A stretch of 64,000 bases of DNA from Pseudolactococcus chungangensis CAU 28 = DSM 22330 (GTDB lineage: Bacteria > Bacillota > Bacilli > Lactobacillales > Streptococcaceae). Position 1 is the stretch's first letter. Every line of letters starts with the position of its first letter. The translations under genes were made by a program, and so were the position numbers. The stretch spans positions 80,686 through 144,685 of the forward strand of contig NZ_JXJT01000003.1 in NCBI RefSeq assembly GCF_002441885.1, in the 5' to 3' direction. Shown here piece by piece: positions 27,913-37,879 of this stretch. Below the pieces are notes generated by a model. It saw only the letters and a list, made by a program, of their open reading frames with translations. It was not told the DNA's origin and did no database searches.

Positions 27913-29130
27913 TTAATTTAAGTCTCCTAAGAATGATTGTCCGTTTTCTGTTGCAGGCACGCCGAAGTTTTCAGCGACCGTCGCTGAAATATCAGCATAA
28001 TGCCCAATATTTAAAACACCTTGTCCAGTAAATGTTTTACTGTAAGCGAGTAATGGCACATACTCACGCGTATGGTCAGTACCAACATAAGTTGGGTCAT
28101 TGCCATGGTCAGCGGTAATTAGCAATAAATCTTTTTCACCCATTACCTCATAGATTTCTGGTAATCTCGCATCAAATTCATTAATCGCATTACCGTAGCC
28201 TGCCACATCACGACGATGTCCGAAAAGTGCATCAAAATCAACCAAATTCGTGAATGAAAAACCCGTTTCAAAGTCTGGTAATTTCAGCGTCTCAATCAAA
28301 CGGTCCACACCAACCATGTTACTCGCAGTATGCCCCATATCATGGTTAATGCCAACACCATTGAAGATATCATTGATTTTACCAACAGAGTAGACACTAA
28401 TACCAGCTTCATTTAAGCTGTCTAAAACAGTATGACCGAAAGGTGATAGTGCGTAATCATGACGATTAGCTGTCCGAGTAAAGTTACCCGGCGTCCCAAC
28501 ATATGGACGTGCAATAATACGGCCAATCATGTAAGGATCATCTAAAGTAATTGAACGTACATATTCACAGATTTTATAAAGTTCATCTAGTGGAATAATG
28601 TCCTCATGCGCAGCAATTTGCAATACTGGGTCTGCTGATGTATAAATAATCAACTCTCCAGTTGCCATTTGTCGTGCACCAAAATCATCGATGACTGCTG
28701 TACCAGAATAAGGAATGTTTGCCTCACGAATGACTTTACGACCAGAGAAGGCCTCAATTTTTTCAAGCAAATCTTCTGGGTAACCTTCTGGAAAAACACG
28801 GAATGGTACTTGAATATTTAAGCCCATAATTTCCCAGTGACCTGTCATCGTATCTTTACCACGTGACACTTCTTCTAGTTTTGTAGCATAACCAGTCAAC
28901 TGTTCTGTCGCAATTTGTTCAATACCAACCAATGCTTTTTCGCGTGGAATTTGACCCAAACCTAATTTCGCCATGTTAGGGACATTGAGTGCAAAATTCT
29001 CTGAAATGTGACCGAGCGTATCTGATTGGGTATCGTTTGTATCGTGGTTGAAAAATTCATCCGCATCTGGTGCAGCACCAATTCCAACTGAATCCATGAC
29101 TACTAAATGAATCCGATTAAATTTTGACAT
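27913..29130 (-). CDS. deoB: Phosphopentomutase
   Basis: This 405-residue enzyme interconverts (deoxy)ribose-1- and 5-phosphate, linking the phosphorylases to the pentose phosphate pathway and DeoC. Alkaline-phosphatase-superfamily metal motifs are visible: [12 protein letters not shown] at the N-terminus, [12 protein letters not shown] with the phosphorylated Thr near 94, and [10 protein letters not shown] and [12 protein letters not shown] near the C-terminus. It follows bmpA after a terminator, and leads deoB-punA-deoD. Confidence 0.95.
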   Translation of the reverse strand: MSKFNRIHLVVMDSVGIGAAPDADEFFNHDTNDTQSDTLGHISENFALNVPNMAKLGLGQIPREKALVGIEQIATEQLTGYATKLEEVSRGKDTMTGHWEIMGLNIQVPFRVFPEGYPEDLLEKIEAFSGRKVIREANIPYSGTAVIDDFGARQMATGELIIYTSADPVLQIAAHEDIIPLDELYKICEYVRSITLDDPYMIGRIIARPYVGTPGNFTRTANRHDYALSPFGHTVLDSLNEAGISVYSVGKINDIFNGVGINHDMGHTASNMVGVDRLIETLKLPDFETGFSFTNLVDFDALFGHRRDVAGYGNAINEFDARLPEIYEVMGEKDLLLITADHGNDPTYVGTDHTREYVPLLAYSKTFTGQGVLNIGHYADISATVAENFGVPATENGQSFLGDLN

Positions 29131-29151
29131 ATATGCCTCTTTCTAATATCT

Positions 29152-29185
29152 AAAAAAACAGTGCTTGAAAACTAGCACTGTCCTT
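29152..29185 (-). terminator. Terminator downstream of bmpA
   Basis: Minus strand ACAGTGCT/AGCACTGT, 8 bp, then seven T; it lies between bmpA and deoB and may attenuate readthrough. Confidence 0.8.
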
Positions 29186-29253
29186 TATCATGCTGATACT
29201 TATTTACTTTAAAAATAGGGCGTACAGTAGCGAATTTTTAAAGCAAATACGTC

Positions 29254-30306
29254 TTATTTCTCAGGGACAGTAATTTTACCTGATTTAATTTCGTCATAAG
29301 CTTTATCAACAGCAGTTTTTGCATCTTCAGAAAGATTATCATCGGCTAGGCCAACAGCACCTTCTTTGATACCATAAACAACATGTTTACCGCCTGGGAA
29401 TTTACCGTCCGCTGTGTCTTTACTGATGTTTTGAACCGCTTCGCCTACACCTTTAGTTGATGAGGCAAGGACAAAGTTAGATTTCTTACCATCTTTAGAA
29501 GTATAGTTACCTTCACCTTTTTGGTCACGGTCAACACCGATAACCCAAACTTTGTCCGCTTCTTTTTTCTCTTCGTTCAATGATTTTGCCTCAGAGAAGA
29601 CACCAGCACCAGTTCCACCTGCGGCTTGATAGATGATATCCGCGCCACCGGCATATTGTGTCGCAGCAATTGTTTTACCCTTAGCAGCATCTGCGAATGA
29701 ACCAGCGTAGTCAACTTGTACTTTGATTGATTTATCAACAGATTTCACACCTGCCTCAAAACCTTTTTCAAAGCGTGAGATAACTTCACCTTCCATACCA
29801 CCGACAAAACCTACGATTTTTGTTTTCGTTGATTTTGCTGCCGCAACACCTGCTAGGTAAGCTGCCTCTTGGTCTTTAAATGTTGCTGATGCGACATTTT
29901 TTTGTCCTTCAATCACATCGTCAATCAACACATAATTGATGTCTGCGTTATTTTTTGCTGCCTCTGAAATCGCATTGTGGAGTGCAAAACCAATACCGTA
30001 GATTAGCTTGTAACCACCTGATACAGCACTATCAAGATTTGTTGCGTAGTCAGATTCACTAGCAGATTGGAAATACGTGTAACCCTTATCTTTAGATAAA
30101 TTGTTAGCTTTCCCCCAGGCTTGTAAACCTTCCCAAGATGATTGGTTAAATGACTTATCATCAACACCACCAGTATCTGTAATGATGGCAACAGTCAAGT
30201 CTGTTTTAGCTTTAGCTGAACCCGTACTTTTATCACGGCTACCACAAGCTGCAAGTGACAAGACTGCAACAGCAGCTAAACCAACACCAATTATTTTTTT
30301 ATTCAT
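29254..30306 (-). CDS. bmpA: Nucleoside-binding lipoprotein, BMP/PnrA family
   Basis: This 350-residue lipoprotein delivers nucleosides to NupABC. It has a signal peptide with lipobox LAAC (Cys about 20), then a BMP domain (TVAIITDTGGVDDKSFNQSSWEG, KIVGFVGGMEGEVISRFEKGFEAG). I chose ATG at 30306 with GGAGGAG upstream; the frame opens six codons earlier from a TTG. It has its own promoter (30382-30410) and terminator, allowing higher expression than its neighbours. The matching membrane genes are 3 kb downstream on the same strand. Confidence 0.93.
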   Translation of the reverse strand: MNKKIIGVGLAAVAVLSLAACGSRDKSTGSAKAKTDLTVAIITDTGGVDDKSFNQSSWEGLQAWGKANNLSKDKGYTYFQSASESDYATNLDSAVSGGYKLIYGIGFALHNAISEAAKNNADINYVLIDDVIEGQKNVASATFKDQEAAYLAGVAAAKSTKTKIVGFVGGMEGEVISRFEKGFEAGVKSVDKSIKVQVDYAGSFADAAKGKTIAATQYAGGADIIYQAAGGTGAGVFSEAKSLNEEKKEADKVWVIGVDRDQKGEGNYTSKDGKKSNFVLASSTKGVGEAVQNISKDTADGKFPGGKHVVYGIKEGAVGLADDNLSEDAKTAVDKAYDEIKSGKITVPEK

Positions 30307-30381
30307 CAAAATGAACTCCTCCAAAATTTAGCTCACGCAAGCGTCAGCAAGACAATAATGTGTTTTTGAAACTCTACTTTA

Positions 30382-30410
30382 ATTTTATCGTAACTCGTAT
30401 AAATTCACAA
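30382..30410 (-). promoter_or_regulatory. bmpA promoter
   Basis: TTGTGA (30405-30410), 17-bp spacer, TAAAAT (30382-30387). Confidence 0.65.
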
Positions 30411-30441
30411 CCATTTTTCAATTAAATTTAAACATATAATT

Positions 30442-30849
30442 CTAATTGTTTGTTTTTTTATCCAAATCCTTAAAATGATAAGGTAATAAGTCACCGACCG
30501 TTGTTTTTTTGACATCTCCAGCTTTTGAAAATAACCAAACAGGCATCTCATCTGGACAAAATTCTGTTAAGACTTGACGACACGCACCACATGGAGATAT
30601 CGGCTCTTCCGTCTCCCCATAAATGCCAATCATCTCAAATTCACGGATGCCACTCGAAACTGCCTTAAAAATCGCTGTACGTTCCGCACAATTGGTCAAA
30701 CCAAAACTAGCATTTTCAATGTTACAACCTTGAAAAACGAGTCCATTTTTAGCAACTAAGGCTGCACCTACTGGAAAATTAGAATATGGCACATAAGCGA
30801 CACTGGATGCCTCCCTCGCTTGTTGAAAAAGCTCAATATCCATTGCCAT
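30442..30849 (-). CDS. cdd: Cytidine deaminase
   Basis: This 135-residue homotetrameric enzyme deaminates cytidine and deoxycytidine to (deoxy)uridine. Zinc ligands and catalytic Glu appear in NCAERTAIF near 53 and [10 protein letters not shown] near 87, the pattern of the small three-Cys CDA class. The start at 30849 overlaps deoC by 17 nt, with AGGA 10 nt upstream. Confidence 0.95.
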   Translation of the reverse strand: MAMDIELFQQAREASSVAYVPYSNFPVGAALVAKNGLVFQGCNIENASFGLTNCAERTAIFKAVSSGIREFEMIGIYGETEEPISPCGACRQVLTEFCPDEMPVWLFSKAGDVKKTTVGDLLPYHFKDLDKKTNN

Positions 30850-31498
30850 CAGCTACATTTCCTTTCATGATATCAACACCATTAGATGTACCAAGTCGTG
30901 TTGCACCAGCGTCAATCATGGCTTGTGCATCCGCAATTGATCGAACACCACCTGATGCTTTAACCCCCATATCTGGACCGACTGTTTGACGCATCAGCGC
31001 AATATCTGAAACAGTCGCACCAGCAGTTGAAAAACCAGTTGACGTTTTAACAAAGTCTGCACCCGCACGAACAGCAGCTTGACAAGCTTTGATTTTTTCT
31101 TCATCAGTTAGTAATGACGTTTCAATGATGACTTTAGTTAGGACATCTCCTGAAGCATCCACGACGGCTTGGATATCAGATTCGACTAAATCCCAATCGC
31201 CATCTTTAGCTGCACCAATGTTAATAACCATATCAACTTCATCTGCACCGTGCTTTATAGCGTCAGCTGCCTCGAACGCTTTGACAGCAGACGTATTGGC
31301 ACCCAAAGGAAAACCAATAACCGTACAAACTTTTACATCAGTAGTCGCTAATTGTTTAGCTGCAAAACTGACCCAAGTCGGATTAATACATACACTCATG
31401 AAATCATACTGAATCGCCTCATCGATGATTTGTTGAACTTTAGATTTCGATGTATCTGCTTTTAATACCGTATGGTCAATATATTTATTTAAATTCAT
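30833..31498 (-). CDS. deoC: Deoxyribose-phosphate aldolase
   Basis: This 221-residue class I aldolase splits deoxyribose-5-phosphate into glyceraldehyde-3-phosphate and acetaldehyde. The Schiff-base Lys is in FVKTSTGF near 152, and the second Lys in GVKASGGVR near 181. It overlaps pdp by 4 nt (ATGA) and cdd by 17 nt, so the three genes are translationally coupled. Confidence 0.95.
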   Translation of the reverse strand: MNLNKYIDHTVLKADTSKSKVQQIIDEAIQYDFMSVCINPTWVSFAAKQLATTDVKVCTVIGFPLGANTSAVKAFEAADAIKHGADEVDMVINIGAAKDGDWDLVESDIQAVVDASGDVLTKVIIETSLLTDEEKIKACQAAVRAGADFVKTSTGFSTAGATVSDIALMRQTVGPDMGVKASGGVRSIADAQAMIDAGATRLGTSNGVDIMKGNVADGNGY

Positions 31499-32784
31499 TT
31501 GATAATCTCCACAATCTCTTTAATTTCTACTTTTTCATCTGAAATGCTAATGGCATCCAGTAACACTTGGCTTTCCTTTTCAACATCAAAATCAGCTTTA
31601 TTATACAAAATCTCAAAAAGTGGCTCATCACTCTCGACATAATCTCCGATTTTTTTGAAAATCTTAAGACCGGCATCTAGGTCAAGGACATCTGACTTGA
31701 CGGCACGACCTGCGCCTGCTCGCATGGCAAGTAGACCTGCTGTCAGTGCATCAAAACTGGTCACATAACCTGTTTGCGTACTGACCACGGTTTTTGAAAA
31801 AATTGTCTTATGCTCTGGCGATGTCAGTAATTCATCAAAATCACCACCTTGTGCTTCAATCATTTTCTTGAATTTTTCAAGGGCAGCACCATTTGAGAGA
31901 TTTTCTAAGATAGCATCTATTGATTTATCAATACCTGCCAGACCAAGCATGATTTGTGCCAAATCAGCGATGAATTTTCTGAGTTCTGGCCTACCACCCC
32001 CTTGTAAAACAGTTAAGCTCTCAGCAATTTCTAACCGATTACCAATCGTAGCACCTAGAGGTTGACGCATATCTGTAATAACAGCTACTGTCTTGCGTCC
32101 TACTGCATTGCCTAAATCAACCATGGTTTTCGCGAGTAGGCGGGCATCTGTCATGTTTTTCATGAAGGCGCCACTACCAACGGTGACATCTAACAGAATA
32201 GCATCGCTACCTGCTGCGATTTTTTTCGACATAATTGAGCTTGCAATCAAGGGAATGATGTCAACGGTAGCAGTCACATCACGTAGGGCGTAAAGCAGTT
32301 TGTCAGCTTTTACTAAGTTATCTGACTGACCAATGACTGAAATACCGATGTCTTTGACTTGTTGGACAAAGTCGGCTTGAGTACGCTCGACTTGGAAACC
32401 GTGAATGCTTTCGAGCTTATCAATCGTACCACCAGTATGACCTAGACCACGCCCACTCATCTTAGCAACAGATACGCCAAAGCTAGCAACGAGTGGCGCT
32501 AAAATCAAGGTGACTTTATCGCCGACACCACCTGTTGAGTGTTTATCGACCTTTACACCAGGAATATCGGACAAGTCAATCTGTTCACCTGTCGCAACCA
32601 TAGCCATAGTCAAGTCTGCAATTTCTGTCTTGTCCATGCCTTGGAAATAAACTGCCATCGCCCAAGCGGACATTTGATAGTCAGGAATTTCTCCTATTGC
32701 ATACTGCGTAATCAACCATGTCGTTTCAGCCTTGCTCAGCGCCAGACCATCCCGTTTTTTCTGAATGATATCAATCATTCTCAT
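31495..32784 (-). CDS. pdp: Pyrimidine-nucleoside phosphorylase
   Basis: This 429-residue enzyme phosphorolyses uridine, thymidine and deoxyuridine. The glycosyltransferase signature [17 protein letters not shown] near 82 includes the phosphate-binding Lys, Ser and Ser/Thr residues, and [17 protein letters not shown] near 113 is typical. It is the first gene of pdp-deoC-cdd; GAGG lies 8 nt before the ATG. A -10-like TAAAAT with upstream TG lies about 80 nt upstream. Confidence 0.95.
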   Translation of the reverse strand: MRMIDIIQKKRDGLALSKAETTWLITQYAIGEIPDYQMSAWAMAVYFQGMDKTEIADLTMAMVATGEQIDLSDIPGVKVDKHSTGGVGDKVTLILAPLVASFGVSVAKMSGRGLGHTGGTIDKLESIHGFQVERTQADFVQQVKDIGISVIGQSDNLVKADKLLYALRDVTATVDIIPLIASSIMSKKIAAGSDAILLDVTVGSGAFMKNMTDARLLAKTMVDLGNAVGRKTVAVITDMRQPLGATIGNRLEIAESLTVLQGGGRPELRKFIADLAQIMLGLAGIDKSIDAILENLSNGAALEKFKKMIEAQGGDFDELLTSPEHKTIFSKTVVSTQTGYVTSFDALTAGLLAMRAGAGRAVKSDVLDLDAGLKIFKKIGDYVESDEPLFEILYNKADFDVEKESQVLLDAISISDEKVEIKEIVEIIK

Positions 32785-32839
32785 CGCCTTACCTCACTTC
32801 ATCTATCTCTAACAGCCTCACCCAAAATCGGATAAAATG

Positions 32840-32900
32840 ACTGCTTTTTTTAACCACTCGTCAGGCTTTATTTTATCATATTTTAATAGAAAATGAACGT
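32840..32900 (-). promoter_or_regulatory. Likely promoter region of pdp-deoC-cdd
   Basis: An extended -10 TGATAAAAT on the minus strand near 32875-32883 with weak -35 TTCATT. I found no clear cre or DeoR site. Confidence 0.4.
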
Positions 32901-32973
32901 GATACTTTAAAATCTATTCTTATAAAATAAAAAAATCAATCCGTAAAAAGAGTCACTTCAGTAATTTTTTGAC

Positions 32974-33007
32974 AAAATAAATAAGGCCATCTGACCTTAT
33001 TTATTTT
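32974..33007. terminator. Terminator overlapping the 3' end of the SPase-like gene
   Basis: Stem AAAATAAATAAGG/CCTTATTTATTTT, 13 bp; the stop codon lies inside it. Confidence 0.8.
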
Positions 33008-33557
33008 CAAAACCATTTTCAATTTTAGCTTCATCATTTTCGACAAAACCGAAATCACTGATTGGTGCATATTTAAACTTGAGTTCACCTAAAATATCTT
33101 TTTGGGGAATCGCACCAAATTCTCGGCTATCATCTAATACATCTCTGGCATCATTTAAAATCCAATAACTATCTTTACCTAACTTATCTCGACGAAAATC
33201 TGTCGTAAAATTTTCATCATGCGTTTTTAGATAAGTCGTTTGATTCTTTTTAATATAGGGCTCTTTCAGAATCTTCTGGTCAACATAGACAATGTTATCC
33301 ATCGCAATGACACTTTGACCCGGCGTACCAATAACACGCCCCACATATTTCTTACCGTTATGGCGATAAGCAACTAAGTCAAGATTATCAAGCCGCGTGC
33401 GTTTAATAGCAAATACTTGCGTTTTCTTAGGCAAAATAGGCGCCATATTATTATTATGAATTCTAATGGGCTCTAAAACAAACAATCGCAAAATGGTCAA
33501 CACTGCGACAATGATTAGGCCAATCAAAATATTTCGATATAAGTCTCTCTTAACCAT
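32997..33557 (-). CDS. Signal peptidase I-like protein lacking the catalytic Ser/Lys dyad
   Basis: This 186-residue protein has the SPase I layout: one N-terminal membrane anchor (about 9-28), box B, box C/D and box E. The box B motif, normally SGxSMxPTL, reads HNNNMAPIL, so the nucleophile Ser is Asn. The general-base Lys of YxKRVIGxPGD is Gly in YVGRVIGTPGQ. The box E-like SYWILNDARDVLDDSREFG is kept (usual GDN..NSxDSR). Both catalytic residues are therefore missing, as in SipA-type chaperone-like proteins of streptococcal pilus islands, but no pilus genes are near. I infer a non-proteolytic role. It looks monocistronic. Confidence 0.85.
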   Translation of the reverse strand: MVKRDLYRNILIGLIIVAVLTILRLFVLEPIRIHNNNMAPILPKKTQVFAIKRTRLDNLDLVAYRHNGKKYVGRVIGTPGQSVIAMDNIVYVDQKILKEPYIKKNQTTYLKTHDENFTTDFRRDKLGKDSYWILNDARDVLDDSREFGAIPQKDILGELKFKYAPISDFGFVENDEAKIENGFENK

Positions 33558-33668
33558 TTTTACTAAAACTTTCTAAAATAAAAGCGAACGTATCAATCTG
33601 CCGCTCTCTATTTCATTTATATTAAGGATAGGGGCCATAACAGACTGCCCAGATACACAGCGAAAGGC

Positions 33669-33875
33669 TTATAAAGCCAAGTTATAAGTTTTGATAGCCT
33701 CTTCCAAAGCCTCTGGGTATGCCTTAAATGTCTTGATATGTTTACCATTGACAATCACATCAAAGCTATCGTCGGCAGTATTTTTGATTTCAGCGACCAT
33801 CTTCTTGCCAACCGTTAAAACCACGCCATCTTTACTGTCAGAAATTTGAATTTCCGTCTCTTTTTTCTTACTCAT
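33669..33875 (-). CDS. DUF2969 family protein
   Basis: This 68-residue cytoplasmic protein is found in streptococci and lactococci. It is highly charged (MSKKKETEIQISD), with two beta-rich segments (VVLTVGKKMVAEI, FDVIVNGKHIKTF) and a C-terminal helix EALEEAIKTYNLAL typical of DUF2969. Function unknown. The start is set by the family N-terminus; the frame is open 22 codons upstream through the promoter. A TTGAAA-17-TATAAT promoter ends 7 nt before the ATG, so the mRNA is leaderless or nearly so. Confidence 0.8.
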   Translation of the reverse strand: MSKKKETEIQISDSKDGVVLTVGKKMVAEIKNTADDSFDVIVNGKHIKTFKAYPEALEEAIKTYNLAL

Positions 33876-33882
33876 GTTACCT

Positions 33883-33911
33883 ATTATACCTAAAAATGTC
33901 GCATTTTTCAA
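33883..33911 (-). promoter_or_regulatory. DUF2969 gene promoter, leaderless
   Basis: TTGAAA (33906-33911), 17 bp, TATAAT (33883-33888); the ATG at 33875 lies at about +1/+2. Confidence 0.75.
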
Positions 33912-33989
33912 GTCAAGCATTTTTACTCGCGCGCACATCACCGCCTTGGCAATGCGAGTGATGTACTTATGTTGGCATAAAAATCCATC

Positions 33990-34026
33990 AAAAAAGTCTA
34001 GGCGATACTCACTTAGACTTTTTTTG
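33990..34026 (-). terminator. trxA terminator
   Basis: AAAGTCTAAGTGAG...CGCCTAGACTTTTTT stem-loop immediately after the trxA stop codon. Confidence 0.8.
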
Positions 34027-34027
34027 A

Positions 34028-34345
34028 TTAGGCGTTTAATTCTGCCAAGATACCTTTGATTTGATCTTTAGTATGCACACCTGCGACTTGTTTAACAACT
34101 TCACCGTCTTTTTTGAAAAGAAGTGTTGGGATACTCATCACACCAAAAGATTGGGGTGTTACTGGGTTTTCGTCAACGTCCATTTTAACGATTTTGAGTT
34201 CGCTTTCGTCTAATTCTTCTGAAAGCTGTTCAAGAATCGGTGCTTGCATCCGACAAGGGCCACACCATGTTGCCCAGAAATCTACGAGTACAATGCCATC
34301 TTTCGTTTCTTCTTGGAAAGTTGCATCTGTTACTTCTATTGTCAT
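34028..34345 (-). CDS. trxA: Thioredoxin
   Basis: This 105-residue dithiol-disulphide oxidoreductase has active site WATWCGPC near residue 28 and the cis-Pro loop MSIPTLLFKKDGE near 73. The start ATG 34345 has GAGG 8 nt upstream; a GTG three codons earlier is open. It has its own terminator and is a single-gene unit. Confidence 0.97.
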   Translation of the reverse strand: MTIEVTDATFQEETKDGIVLVDFWATWCGPCRMQAPILEQLSEELDESELKIVKMDVDENPVTPQSFGVMSIPTLLFKKDGEVVKQVAGVHTKDQIKGILAELNA

Positions 34346-34463
34346 TTTAATCACCTCTTATTTATTTTTCTATCTCTATTCTACCTTAAAGTTCTAGGTT
34401 TGTCCTAAAATTTGCACGCAAAATGTTTTGTAATTAAAATCAGGATTTCCTTAGGTAATCGGC

Positions 34464-36977
34464 TTATTCTATATTTTTCAAAGCGTCAATCATATCGATT
34501 TTTTTCAAGCTAAAATGCGTGATAAGATTAACAATCACAGTAAACGAAATCGTTAGTGCTGCTGCAAAGATAAAACTCATCGTATTCACGTGTCTAACAA
34601 ACATCAAGGTATCTGTTTCACAGGTACTGATGATGAAATGACACAAGTAAACACCACTTACCAAGCCAATGATCATCCCAACCATCGTGAAAATCATATT
34701 TTCTTTGGTAATATAAGCATCCGTCTCTTGATCGTAGAAACCTAAGACTTTAAGTGTCGCAATCTCACGCTTACGCTCGCTAATATTAATCGTTGCCAAA
34801 TTATACATGACGACAAAAGCTAGAATTGCTGATGAAACAATTAAAATCAGGACAACAAGATTAAGTGACGTCATAGTGTCATTAATCATAGAAACCGTTG
34901 TCCTAGAATTAATGACACTCGCCACCGATTGATGCGTCAAAAGGAAGGCATCAAACTTGTGGTCTGCCTGCGTCGATAACTTATCTTTTAGTTTAATCGC
35001 GACGACATTAGTGTCATATCCACCAAAGATAGCTTGGGATGTTGCCTTAGATAAGTAGACATAATTTTGAATATAATTTTCAACGATTTTGCCTACTTTG
35101 ACTTCGTGCGTTTCATCGCGACTATCTTTGAAAGTAATTGAATCTTTTTCTTGAACCTTTAATAACTTAGCTAGCTTTTGACTGATAATAGCTTGATTAC
35201 CTGTCAGAGAAACAGCTTTTTTATTGTGATTAATATCATTAAGATTGATGACTTGCTTGAATGTTTGGCTATTATCTGGCACAATGACTGTCACATCATA
35301 AGCTTCACCATGGCTTGACACATGTTTTGTTGCCATAGATAAATTAGCCATATGCGCAACTTCTTTATTTTGCGATAACTCATTAAGCAGAGGCTGCTCA
35401 TCTCTACTTGCTTTTAAGGACACTAGTTTATCGTATTTAAAGACATTGCCATACTGGTACTTAACGATGTCAGTGATTGAATCTTTGAGTCCAAAACCTG
35501 CTAGGATCAACGCAGTGCAGCCAGCGATGCCTAAAATTGTGACGATGGCACGCGTTTTATAGCGAAAGAGATTCCGCATGACAATTTTATTTGAAAAGTT
35601 GAATTGATTCCAGATGACGGGTACGTATTCTAGTAAAATACGCTTGCCTGCCTTAGGTGCTTTTGGCCGCATCAAGATGCTCGGTGTGTAGATGAGCTCA
35701 CGGTACACTGCGACTAAAGCGCCACCACATATGCAAATCAGTGCGATTGCAAGTCCTGTCAAACAATAGACTGGCTGGAAGAGTACGATAAACTTAGGTA
35801 TGGTAAATAGACTCGTATAAATGTTCCAGATGAGGTTGGGGATAAGATTAAGACCGATGAACATGCCAAGGACGCCACCAACCAATGTCGCTGAAACAGA
35901 AAATAGACCATATTTTAAAGCAATAGCAGAATTTGAAAAACCTAGCGCTTTTAGAGTGCCAATTTCACTTCTATCTTCTTCTACCATTCGTGCCATGGAT
36001 ACTAGACTAATCAAAACAGCAATCACATAAAAGACAACTGGAAAGACACGTCCAACTTTAGCGATACTTTTCGTCGCATCAATAAAATCTTTGTAGCCTG
36101 TATCATCTTTTCGATCGGTGATATACCATTTAGCAGGTGGCAAACTATCGCGTTTGACCAATCCTGATGCGGTGGCAGCTGGATTCAGATAGGCTGCATA
36201 GACCGTCTCAAAACGCTGCTTTTCTTGCACCTCTTTAATTGACTCAACTTCTTTTTTGGCCACTGAAATTTTATCCAAGTAAGCCGTCTGACTTGTTATT
36301 TCCTGATTGGCACCTTTGACTGTCAAAGCAATTGCGCTATAAGCATCCTGTTGAAATACACTAGGTTTGACATACATGAAATAATCAATTTGACCATCTC
36401 CAAGGCTTGTCGTCCCACGGTTGACCTTAGAAAAATAAAGTGGACTCTTAACCGTCCCCACGATTTTGAAAGTCTCATTTGTCAAATCAGAGTCAGTTAT
36501 TTTAAGTGAATCACCCAACTTCATCTTATGTTTCGTTAGATAAGCTGCTTCAACGACAATTTCATTATTCTTTTTCGGCAATCGTCCCTTAGACAAGCTG
36601 ATTTTATCAAGTTTGTCCGGCATACCAATCACTTTGGCAATCGCAGTTTCATCTTTTTGACGCGTTGCTGCTTTGTTAAGGACTGGTTCAATAAGCTCAT
36701 CTTTAGTATAGACGCCTTGAACGCTATTAATGTCAGATAATTTTTCAAGACTTGCAACATCTGCCTTGCTTAAACCAAGAGTAGACTGAATTTGCAAATC
36801 ATGAGCATTGCTTTGATCCAAATAAGTATCTAAAGTCGAAAGCATATCTTGTGAAGTCGAGCTGATGCCTGCATAAAATCCGACACCTAAGAGAGCCATA
36901 AACAATAACGAAATAAACCGTTTAGACGACTGCGTCATATTACGAAAACTACTGATGATAATCGTTTTATTTTTCAT
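34464..36977 (-). CDS. ABC transporter permease with two FtsX domains
   Basis: This 837-residue membrane protein has two FtsX/MacB-type membrane modules. The first has an N-terminal anchor (about 18-38) and a large extracytoplasmic domain (40-310), then three helices (about 310-430). The second anchor at about 475 is followed by a second extracytoplasmic domain and three final helices (about 700-830). Segments such as DRSEIGTLKALGFSNSAI and KREIATLKVLGFYDQE are the cytoplasmic coupling motifs. With the ATPase 4 nt upstream it forms an exporter or mechanotransmission complex; substrate unknown. No two-component system or adapter protein lies nearby. Confidence 0.88.
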   Translation of the reverse strand: MKNKTIIISSFRNMTQSSKRFISLLFMALLGVGFYAGISSTSQDMLSTLDTYLDQSNAHDLQIQSTLGLSKADVASLEKLSDINSVQGVYTKDELIEPVLNKAATRQKDETAIAKVIGMPDKLDKISLSKGRLPKKNNEIVVEAAYLTKHKMKLGDSLKITDSDLTNETFKIVGTVKSPLYFSKVNRGTTSLGDGQIDYFMYVKPSVFQQDAYSAIALTVKGANQEITSQTAYLDKISVAKKEVESIKEVQEKQRFETVYAAYLNPAATASGLVKRDSLPPAKWYITDRKDDTGYKDFIDATKSIAKVGRVFPVVFYVIAVLISLVSMARMVEEDRSEIGTLKALGFSNSAIALKYGLFSVSATLVGGVLGMFIGLNLIPNLIWNIYTSLFTIPKFIVLFQPVYCLTGLAIALICICGGALVAVYRELIYTPSILMRPKAPKAGKRILLEYVPVIWNQFNFSNKIVMRNLFRYKTRAIVTILGIAGCTALILAGFGLKDSITDIVKYQYGNVFKYDKLVSLKASRDEQPLLNELSQNKEVAHMANLSMATKHVSSHGEAYDVTVIVPDNSQTFKQVINLNDINHNKKAVSLTGNQAIISQKLAKLLKVQEKDSITFKDSRDETHEVKVGKIVENYIQNYVYLSKATSQAIFGGYDTNVVAIKLKDKLSTQADHKFDAFLLTHQSVASVINSRTTVSMINDTMTSLNLVVLILIVSSAILAFVVMYNLATINISERKREIATLKVLGFYDQETDAYITKENMIFTMVGMIIGLVSGVYLCHFIISTCETDTLMFVRHVNTMSFIFAAALTISFTVIVNLITHFSLKKIDMIDALKNIE

Positions 36978-36981
36978 TGGC

Positions 36982-37683
36982 TTACCACTCTATCGCTTCA
37001 ACCGCTAAAGGCTGGTCATTCCTTTGAATTGACTCAACGCGACCATTTTTAAATTTAATGATCTTATCAGCAATCTGACCAATAGCACTATTATGCGTGA
37101 TAACGACGACAGTAATTTTTTCTTCTCGGCACGTATCCACAAGCAAAGATAGAATCTGCTTACCTGTATGATAATCTAAGGCGCCTGTCGGCTCGTCACA
37201 TAAGAGTAGTTTAGGGTTCTTAGCAAGCGCTCGAGCAATGGCGACCCGTTGCTGCTCCCCGCCTGAAAGTTGAGCTGGGAAGTTCTTTTGACGCTCACCT
37301 AAACCAACTTTTTCAAGCGTCTTTGCTGGTGAAAACGAGTCCTTAGTCAGTTGGACAGCCATTTCAACATTTTCAAGTGCTGTTAGATTTTGAATTAAGT
37401 TATAGAATTGAAAAACAAAACCAATATCATTGCGGCGATAATTGACCAAGGCTTTATTTTTCAACTGCGTGATGTCTACACCATCAACCAAGACTTGCCC
37501 ACTCGTAGCACCATCCATACCACCCAAAATGTTCAGTGCTGTTGTTTTACCAGCTCCTGAGGGCCCAAGGATACAGACTAATTCCCCTTGCTCAATTTCA
37601 AACTGTGCATGGTCTAGGGCTTGAATACTCACTTCTCCCATTTGATAACTTTTTACAATATCGTTAAATTCAATATATGCCAT
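36982..37683 (-). CDS. ABC transporter ATPase (LolD/MacB-like)
   Basis: This 233-residue ATPase has Walker A GPSGAGKT near 41, Q-loop FVFQFYNL, signature [15 protein letters not shown] near 140, Walker [13 protein letters not shown] and the H-loop VVITHNS. It pairs with the FtsX permease. GAGGG precedes the ATG. A promoter TTGACA-16-TATAAT lies at 37735-37762, flanked by a perfect 12-bp palindrome. Confidence 0.93.
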   Translation of the reverse strand: MAYIEFNDIVKSYQMGEVSIQALDHAQFEIEQGELVCILGPSGAGKTTALNILGGMDGATSGQVLVDGVDITQLKNKALVNYRRNDIGFVFQFYNLIQNLTALENVEMAVQLTKDSFSPAKTLEKVGLGERQKNFPAQLSGGEQQRVAIARALAKNPKLLLCDEPTGALDYHTGKQILSLLVDTCREEKITVVVITHNSAIGQIADKIIKFKNGRVESIQRNDQPLAVEAIEW

Positions 37684-37734
37684 CTCTACCCTCTAATTCA
37701 TTTAAAACGATTTAATTATCTTGACTTACTCTAA

Positions 37735-37774
37735 ATTATAGGGGATTAAAGCTGATTGTCAACTATTATAATAG
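37735..37774 (-). promoter_or_regulatory. Promoter and palindrome upstream of the FtsX-type exporter
   Basis: TTGACA (37757-37762), 16-bp spacer, TATAAT (37735-37740). The palindrome CTATTATAATAG at 37763-37774 abuts the -35 and could be a regulator site. Confidence 0.65.
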
Positions 37775-37822
37775 AAATATTTAGGTTTGTATTAGATTTT
37801 TAAGATTAAGGTTTGTTTTTCG

Positions 37823-37852
37823 AAAAAAAAGAAGACTTATGTCTTACTTTTA
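37823..37852 (-). terminator. Terminator downstream of the membrane-protein gene
   Basis: GTAAGACATAAGTCTTC hairpin followed by eight T on the minus strand. Confidence 0.75.
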
Positions 37853-37879
37853 ATTCTTGATTTAAGATATTTGTCACAG

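Noticed and set aside
32840..32920. cre site at the deo promoter
   Set aside because: AACGTGATA-like sequence does not align with the cre consensus on either strand.
34464..37683. Bacitracin/lantibiotic resistance (BceAB-type) module
   Set aside because: Permease has two FtsX modules with separate extracytoplasmic domains rather than the ten-helix BceB layout, and no two-component system is adjacent.
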